Assembly (NCBI GenBank): GCA_904502185.1
Contig: CAJGDX010000021.1
Span: 1-27,564 of the forward strand
Origin: an uncultured Bacteroidaceae bacterium
Lineage (GTDB): Bacteria; Bacteroidota; Bacteroidia; Bacteroidales; Bacteroidaceae
DNA length: 27,564 bases
Direction: 5' to 3'
Of this stretch, positions 24,603 through 27,564 are shown in pieces. The position numbers and the translations under genes were made by a program. Within the stretch, counting starts at the first letter, position 1. Every line of letters starts with the position of its first letter. The notes below the pieces were generated by a model. The model did not search any database. It saw nothing but the letters and a program-made list of their open reading frames with translations, and was not told the DNA's origin.

Positions 24603-24773
24603 TCAGATGATGAAACGGAGAATGAATTCCGCCATTTTCAATGTTAACGAGGTCATTCCGGCATAGAAAAACGGTTCGCGGCTGTCAAATGCAAAATAGA
24701 ATATCATTGTTACTACTGCCCCTATCAGAAACAGGGTGTTCAGTATGTATCTTATCTTGTCTATTGTGTTCAC
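24603..24773 (-). CDS. 56-residue two-helix membrane protein (GTG start)
   Basis: This small frame begins with GTG at 24773-24771 and ends with TGA at 24605-24603. The first residues read MNTIDKIRYILNTLFLIGAV. A first hydrophobic helix (about 11-29) is followed by the loop DSREPFF and a second amphipathic or hydrophobic helix (about 36-56) ending LRFII. It fills the gap between the DUF4468 gene (18 bases upstream) and the porin gene (7 bases downstream) almost exactly, which supports a real gene. There is no ATG in frame before it. Small two-helix proteins of this type next to a porin gene seem familiar from related genomes, but that is a recollection, not a search result. Its role is unknown, perhaps as an inner-membrane partner of the operon. 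Confidence 0.75.
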   Translation of the reverse strand: MNTIDKIRYILNTLFLIGAVVTMIFYFAFDSREPFFYAGMTSLTLKMAEFILRFII

Positions 24774-24791
24774 GTTTATGGCTTTAAATGA

Positions 24792-25373
24792 TTAGTTGAG
24801 TGCTTTCTCAAGCTCTGCGAAAAGTTCGTTCTTCAGGTCGATGGTCTTCACTCTGAACTTACCGGGTTTTTTCAACAGCTTGCCCTTCTTGTTCAGCGCT
24901 TCGTTGTCGGTGATATAGCTTTCGGCTGTGAAGTGCTCACCATCCTTGTACTCCTCGTCGTACCAGTATGTTATTCTGTGCATCTTGGCTGTGCAACCGC
25001 CATCGCGTACTGTAATGTCGAGGTAGTAGGTAATGCGTGTGCGGTCGAGAACAAATGCCTTGCTTTTAAAGGTGATGTATTCTTCCGATTTTACGGTGAG
25101 TGTGCCGGGAGTCTCACTGTCGTATTGCTTGAATTTTATTATTTGGGGACGCGAGAAGCGGCTCTTTATCCATTGCTGAGCCTTTTGTGCTACCTCCTGG
25201 GTATTGCCTTTTGCTGTGATCTCCTTTTCAAATACTACCTTGCCGTTTACGACAGGTACTGTACCTGCCTGATATTCGGGCTTGTCGAGTGTAGCGTTTC
25301 TGCCTTTGAACAATTGAGCTGATGCCATGGTCGATGTAAGCAGAAGAATAAGTATGGGCAGAATTTTTTTCAT
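24792..25373 (-). CDS. DUF4468 domain-containing secreted protein
   Basis: The 193-residue product starts at ATG 25373 (MKKILPILILLLTSTMASAQ), a standard signal peptide cleaved after ASA. The frame is open to 25454, but the extra 27 residues are Ser/Lys-rich, not signal-like, and cover the promoter. The mature part contains VPVVNGKVVFEKEI-x-AKGNTQEVAQKAQQW and the paired blocks YITFKSKAFVLDRTRITYYLDI and YWYDEEY, matching the DUF4468 fold in Bacteroidetes periplasmic proteins of unknown function. It is the first gene of the envelope operon. A -7 element lies 40 bases upstream. The second half is rich in Lys and Glu (KKGKLLKKPGKFR), suggesting an exposed soluble protein. Confidence 0.82.
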   Translation of the reverse strand: MKKILPILILLLTSTMASAQLFKGRNATLDKPEYQAGTVPVVNGKVVFEKEITAKGNTQEVAQKAQQWIKSRFSRPQIIKFKQYDSETPGTLTVKSEEYITFKSKAFVLDRTRITYYLDITVRDGGCTAKMHRITYWYDEEYKDGEHFTAESYITDNEALNKKGKLLKKPGKFRVKTIDLKNELFAELEKALN

Positions 25374-25412
25374 ATTGTTTGTTTTTGTAGTTTTACTTTT
25401 GGGTTTATTTGG

Positions 25413-25444
25413 CGAAGATACAACAAATAAATGATAACTGGAAA
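25413..25444 (-). promoter_or_regulatory. Promoter of the DUF4468-porin-DUF4421 operon
   Basis: The minus strand has TATCTTCG (25420-25413), with TTTC (25444-25441) 20 bases upstream as a near -33 element. It lies 40 bases before the preferred start codon at 25373 and inside the rejected N-terminal extension, which supports the shorter start. Confidence 0.55.
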
Positions 25445-25615
25445 TGCTATGCAAATTTATATATCGTAAAATTGTTTTAAATTTTAGAACTTATAGTAAA
25501 GATGTTTTATGATTAAACCACGTGTGTCGGTTGTTCTAAAACTACAAGAATTGTTGTTTGCTTAAGATTTAAAATTTTTTCTATTTTCTTAACATGTATT
25601 CTCCTTGTTTATGTT

Positions 25616-25623
25616 TATGTTTG
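25616..25623 (+). promoter_or_regulatory. Candidate -7 element for the YiiX-like gene
   Basis: TATGTTTG matches TAnnTTTG exactly. It would leave a leader of about 78 bases. No -33 TTTG is visible at the right distance, so this is a weaker call. Confidence 0.4.
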
Positions 25624-25707
25624 AAAAAAATAAAACAGATAGCTGCTGCTGTATGCTGTATATGAAATTTACTTCACTCATTTATCTGTCTTTTTGAAAA
25701 GAATGGT

Positions 25708-26319
25708 ATGAAGTTGAGACCTTTACAGTTGATTCTTGTGTCGCTTCTATTTTGTACGGCTTGTACAAAAAGAAAGGAATGTTCGCTTTTGCCTGACGTG
25801 GAATTGAAAGCGGGTGACGTTGTTTTGCGTTGTGGCAATGGGGTGACAGGCAGGGTTGTAAGGTATGCCGATGGCGGTAGTGCCTATTCTCATGTGGGTA
25901 TAGTGGTTGACTCTGCCGGTGTGACGATGATAGTGCATGCTGTACCCGATGAGCATGATTTTCAAGGCGATGTAGACAGAGTGAAAATGGATTATCCCGA
26001 TATGTTTTTCTCTTCCATCAGAACAAATAATGGGCGTGTGTTGAGATCTGCCGACAGTGTGGCTGCTGCGAAAGCGGCATCGGCGGCATACGATATTTAC
26101 CGTCGAAGAGTTCTGTTCGACCATGATTACGATATACGCGATACGACAAAAATGTATTGTTCGGAACTGGTCGAGTTTGTTTACAGAAAGGCTTCAGGTG
26201 TATCGATTACTGAGAATAGAAGACGTAGTGTAAACCTTCCTGCCATAGAATATGATGATGTTATTTTTCCTTCGGATTTTATTGAATCGGGCAGGCTGCG
26301 GACTATCGTTACTTTTTGA
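25708..26319 (+). CDS. YiiX-like permuted papain-fold lipoprotein (putative amidase/peptidase)
   Basis: This 203-residue protein has a lipoprotein-type signal with Cys19 (LLFCTAC). The -3 residue is Cys rather than Leu, so acylation is probable rather than certain. The mature part matches the circularly permuted NlpC/P60-like YiiX/YaeF group. It has LKAGDVVLRCGNG, then the catalytic His62 in YSHVGIVV, and the catalytic Cys151 in MYCSELVEFVY. Proteins of this fold hydrolyse peptide or acyl-amide bonds in peptidoglycan or lipids; the substrate here is unknown. ATG 25703 is in another frame. ATG 25708 is the first in frame with the signal sequence. The DUF4878 lipoprotein gene follows 47 bases later on the same strand. 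Confidence 0.82.
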   Translation: MKLRPLQLILVSLLFCTACTKRKECSLLPDVELKAGDVVLRCGNGVTGRVVRYADGGSAYSHVGIVVDSAGVTMIVHAVPDEHDFQGDVDRVKMDYPDMFFSSIRTNNGRVLRSADSVAAAKAASAAYDIYRRRVLFDHDYDIRDTTKMYCSELVEFVYRKASGVSITENRRRSVNLPAIEYDDVIFPSDFIESGRLRTIVTF

Positions 26320-26326
26320 CAAAATG

Positions 26327-26360
26327 AGTTTAAATATAATTATTAACAGTTTAAATATAA
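26327..26360 (+). repeat. 13-bp direct repeat spaced by two helical turns
   Basis: AGTTTAAATATAA occurs at 26327-26339 and again at 26348-26360. The starts are 21 bases apart and directly precede the DUF4878 start codon. The spacing places both copies on one face of the DNA, as expected for a tandem protein-binding site. A chance A/T-rich duplication is the alternative. Confidence 0.75.
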
Positions 26361-26366
26361 ATCTTT

Positions 26367-26777
26367 ATGAAAAAGACAATGTTTGGTTTGATTGCAATGT
26401 TTGCCATTATGTATGCTTTTGTAGGATGTGGCTCTGCAAATACTCCTACCGGCGTGGCCGAGGCAACACTTAAATGTATACAGAAAGGTGATACGAAAGG
26501 CTATGTTGATCTTATCTATTTGAAAGACAACGAAAGTGGAACTGTTGCAGAACAGAAAGAGCAGTTGGTGGCTCTACTTTCCAGCAAGATGACAAAGACA
26601 ATTGAAATGAAACAGGGCTTGAAAAGCTGGGAGTTTGTGAGTGAAGAGATTTCCGAGGAGGGTGACAGAGCCAAAGTGGTAGCAAAACTTTTCTGGGGCG
26701 ATGGTTCCGAGGATGAACAGAGTTTCGATACCATTAAGGACGAAAATGGTAAATGGATGTTGAATGTCAGTAAATAA
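26367..26777 (+). CDS. DUF4878-type lipoprotein (NTF2-like fold)
   Basis: This 136-residue protein has a lipoprotein signal: MKKTMF, a hydrophobic core and lipobox FVGC with Cys21. The mature region follows the DUF4878/NTF2-like pattern: TPTGVAEATLKCIQKGDTKGYVDLIY near the N terminus, a central charged helix, and the closing strands RAKVVAKLFWGDGSEDEQSFDTIKDENGKWML. Such small cone-shaped domains commonly bind ligands or partners. No enzymatic residues are evident and no function is assigned. It ends 15 bases before a long palindromic terminator. Confidence 0.82.
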   Translation: MKKTMFGLIAMFAIMYAFVGCGSANTPTGVAEATLKCIQKGDTKGYVDLIYLKDNESGTVAEQKEQLVALLSSKMTKTIEMKQGLKSWEFVSEEISEEGDRAKVVAKLFWGDGSEDEQSFDTIKDENGKWMLNVSK

Positions 26778-26792
26778 TTCTTCAGTTGATAT

Positions 26793-26836
26793 AACAATTA
26801 AGAGGTTGCTCCTGCAGGAGCAACCTCTTAATTGTT
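26793..26836. terminator. Bidirectional terminator, perfect 44-bp palindrome
   Basis: The two 22-base halves are exact reverse complements (centre CTGCAG). The result is a stem of about 20 bp with a TGCA loop, including the core GAGGTTGCTCC. The right flank continues TTGTTTCTT, giving a U-rich tail to the DUF4878 transcript. On the left strand the tail is less T-rich. It lies between convergent genes, 15 bases from each stop. Confidence 0.93.
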
Positions 26837-26851
26837 TCTTATTCTGTACTA

Positions 26852-27564
26852 TTATTCGATAGTTGCAGCGAAGCCACCGCCGGGTGCAAAGTTGATTTTT
26901 ACTTTGTCGCCTTTGCGTACCTTGCGTGTGCTCATCTTGTAGTCTTCTGCATCTCTGTGAACGTTTACACCATCCTCCCAGATTGTCATTGTGTACTCCT
27001 TGCCAGCCTCGAGGAAGTCGAGTGTAACCTCTTTCTTGCGTGATGTCCAGTCGGTCATGCCGCCCATCCACCATTTGTTGCCCTTGCGGCGTGCCATGAT
27101 TACATAGTCGCCTACGCATGCGTCAAGAGCTACTGACTCGTCCCATGTTGTGGGGACGGGGCCGAGGTATCTCATCATGTCAGGCTCCTTCTCGTAGTTT
27201 GTGGGGCGGTCGCAGAGCATCTGAAGGGGTGATTCGAATACTACGTACATGCCAAGCTGGTGGCAGCGTGTGCCCTGTGACATGGGGATGTAGTAGCGCT
27301 CAACGAATTCGCCTTTCTTTGAGTTGCGCATTGCTCCGGGGGTGTAGTCCATGGGACCGCATGCCATACGTGTGAAGGCAAGTGTCACATTGTGCTCGGG
27401 TGAGAGGTCGTCTGTCCATTTGTTCTGCTCGCCACCGTAAACGCCTTCCGATGTAAGCATGTTGGGGTATGTGCGTGTGATGCCGGTGGGTTTGTATGAA
27501 CCGTGGTAGTCAACGAGCAACTGAAGGTCGGCTGCACGTTTGGCTGTGTTGTAGTACCACTCAA
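26852..27564 (-). CDS. GH97 family glycoside hydrolase, C-terminal part (window edge)
   Basis: The frame is open to the right edge; the true start is outside the window and the TTG at 27520 is not a start. The 237 visible residues continue EWYYNTAKRAADLQLLVDYHGSYKPTG into RTYPNMLTSEGVYGGEQNKW, HNVTLAFTRMACGPMDYTPGAM and GTRCHQLGMYVVFESPLQM. These are GH97 catalytic-barrel segments, followed by a C-terminal beta-sandwich (TMTIWEDGVNVHRDA...KINFAPGGGFAA). Family members are periplasmic alpha-glucosidases or alpha-galactosidases. The sequence VDYHGSYKPTG has Gly where the inverting SusB type has Glu after the His. The Asp two residues before that His fits the retaining (alpha-galactosidase-like) subgroup. 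That assignment is an inference from recalled sequences. Confidence 0.9.
   Translation of the reverse strand, partial: EWYYNTAKRAADLQLLVDYHGSYKPTGITRTYPNMLTSEGVYGGEQNKWTDDLSPEHNVTLAFTRMACGPMDYTPGAMRNSKKGEFVERYYIPMSQGTRCHQLGMYVVFESPLQMLCDRPTNYEKEPDMMRYLGPVPTTWDESVALDACVGDYVIMARRKGNKWWMGGMTDWTSRKKEVTLDFLEAGKEYTMTIWEDGVNVHRDAEDYKMSTRKVRKGDKVKINFAPGGGFAATIE

Larger units (their letters stand above)
25374..25707. other. A/T-rich divergent intergenic region
   Basis: These 334 bases separate the DUF4468 operon (-) from the YiiX-like gene (+). They contain the two candidate promoters listed separately and a short TTTATG direct repeat (25613-25622) that overlaps the rightward -7 element. No open frame with a recognisable product, RNA gene or hairpin terminator was seen. 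The sequence is visibly more A/T rich than the neighbouring coding regions. Confidence 0.6.

Noticed and set aside
25374..25454. Earlier start for the DUF4468 gene
   Set aside because: It would place 27 Ser/Lys-rich residues before a perfect signal peptide and would cover the promoter element.
27518..27520. TTG start for the GH97 fragment
   Set aside because: The frame continues upstream in conserved GH97 sequence to the window edge, so this is an internal Leu codon.

Overview
The window comes from a member of the Bacteroidales, most likely a gut commensal of the Bacteroides/Prevotella/Muribaculaceae type. The evidence is the gene families (Porin_10-type porin, DUF4421, DUF4468, DUF4837, DUF4878, GH97 and M60 enzymes, meso-diaminopimelate dehydrogenase), the absence of clear Shine-Dalgarno sequences, and repeated Bacteroidetes-type -7 promoter elements (TAnnTTTG or the variant TAnnTTCG) just upstream of the genes. 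There are no tRNAs, rRNAs, CRISPR arrays, insertion sequences or phage genes. Most of the window is chromosomal housekeeping and cell-envelope content.

Layout. 1-1428 (-): a secreted S37-type prolyl tripeptidyl peptidase followed, one base later, by the start of an ABC-transporter ATPase cut off by the window edge. 1494-3131 (-): an ABC-F ATPase, divergent from ddh (3374-4273, +). A long bidirectional terminator hairpin (4292-4339) separates ddh from a very large secreted M60 metallopeptidase (4360-7800, -). 7965-14369 (-) is a compact seven-gene run in the order rlmN, DUF4837 lipoprotein, pdxA, sugar/polyol-phosphate nucleotidyltransferase, ATP-grasp enzyme, CDP-alcohol phosphotransferase, HAD phosphatase. 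The last four overlap each other and look like a self-contained pathway that activates a polar headgroup with a nucleotide and transfers it to a lipid. 14592-18295 (-): a GT2 glycosyltransferase fused to a GalT/Ap4A-phosphorylase-like DUF4922 domain, coupled by an ATGA overlap to a SpoIID/LytB-domain protein. Divergent from it are an SDR oxidoreductase (18436-19155, +) and a membrane protein made of five internal repeats (19265-20311, +).

20319-25373 (-) is an envelope operon: DUF4468 protein, a 56-residue two-helix membrane protein with a GTG start, a Porin_10-type porin, a Gfo/Idh/MocA oxidoreductase and a DUF4421 protein. The porin signal-peptide codons contain a perfect 32-bp palindrome. 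25708-26777 (+) holds a YiiX-like permuted papain-fold lipoprotein and a DUF4878 lipoprotein, ended by a perfect 44-bp palindromic terminator. 26852 to the window end (-) is the C-terminal part of a GH97 glycosidase.

The best candidate for an undescribed system is the four-gene headgroup module at 7965-11133. The ATP-grasp protein has features reminiscent of inositol-phosphate kinases (ITPK), the nucleotidyltransferase resembles the CTP:inositol-1-phosphate type, and the CDP-alcohol transferase and the HAD each deviate from their family motif at one catalytic position. The second candidate is the GT2-DUF4922/SpoIID pair. All functional proposals come from motifs read by eye; no database search was possible.
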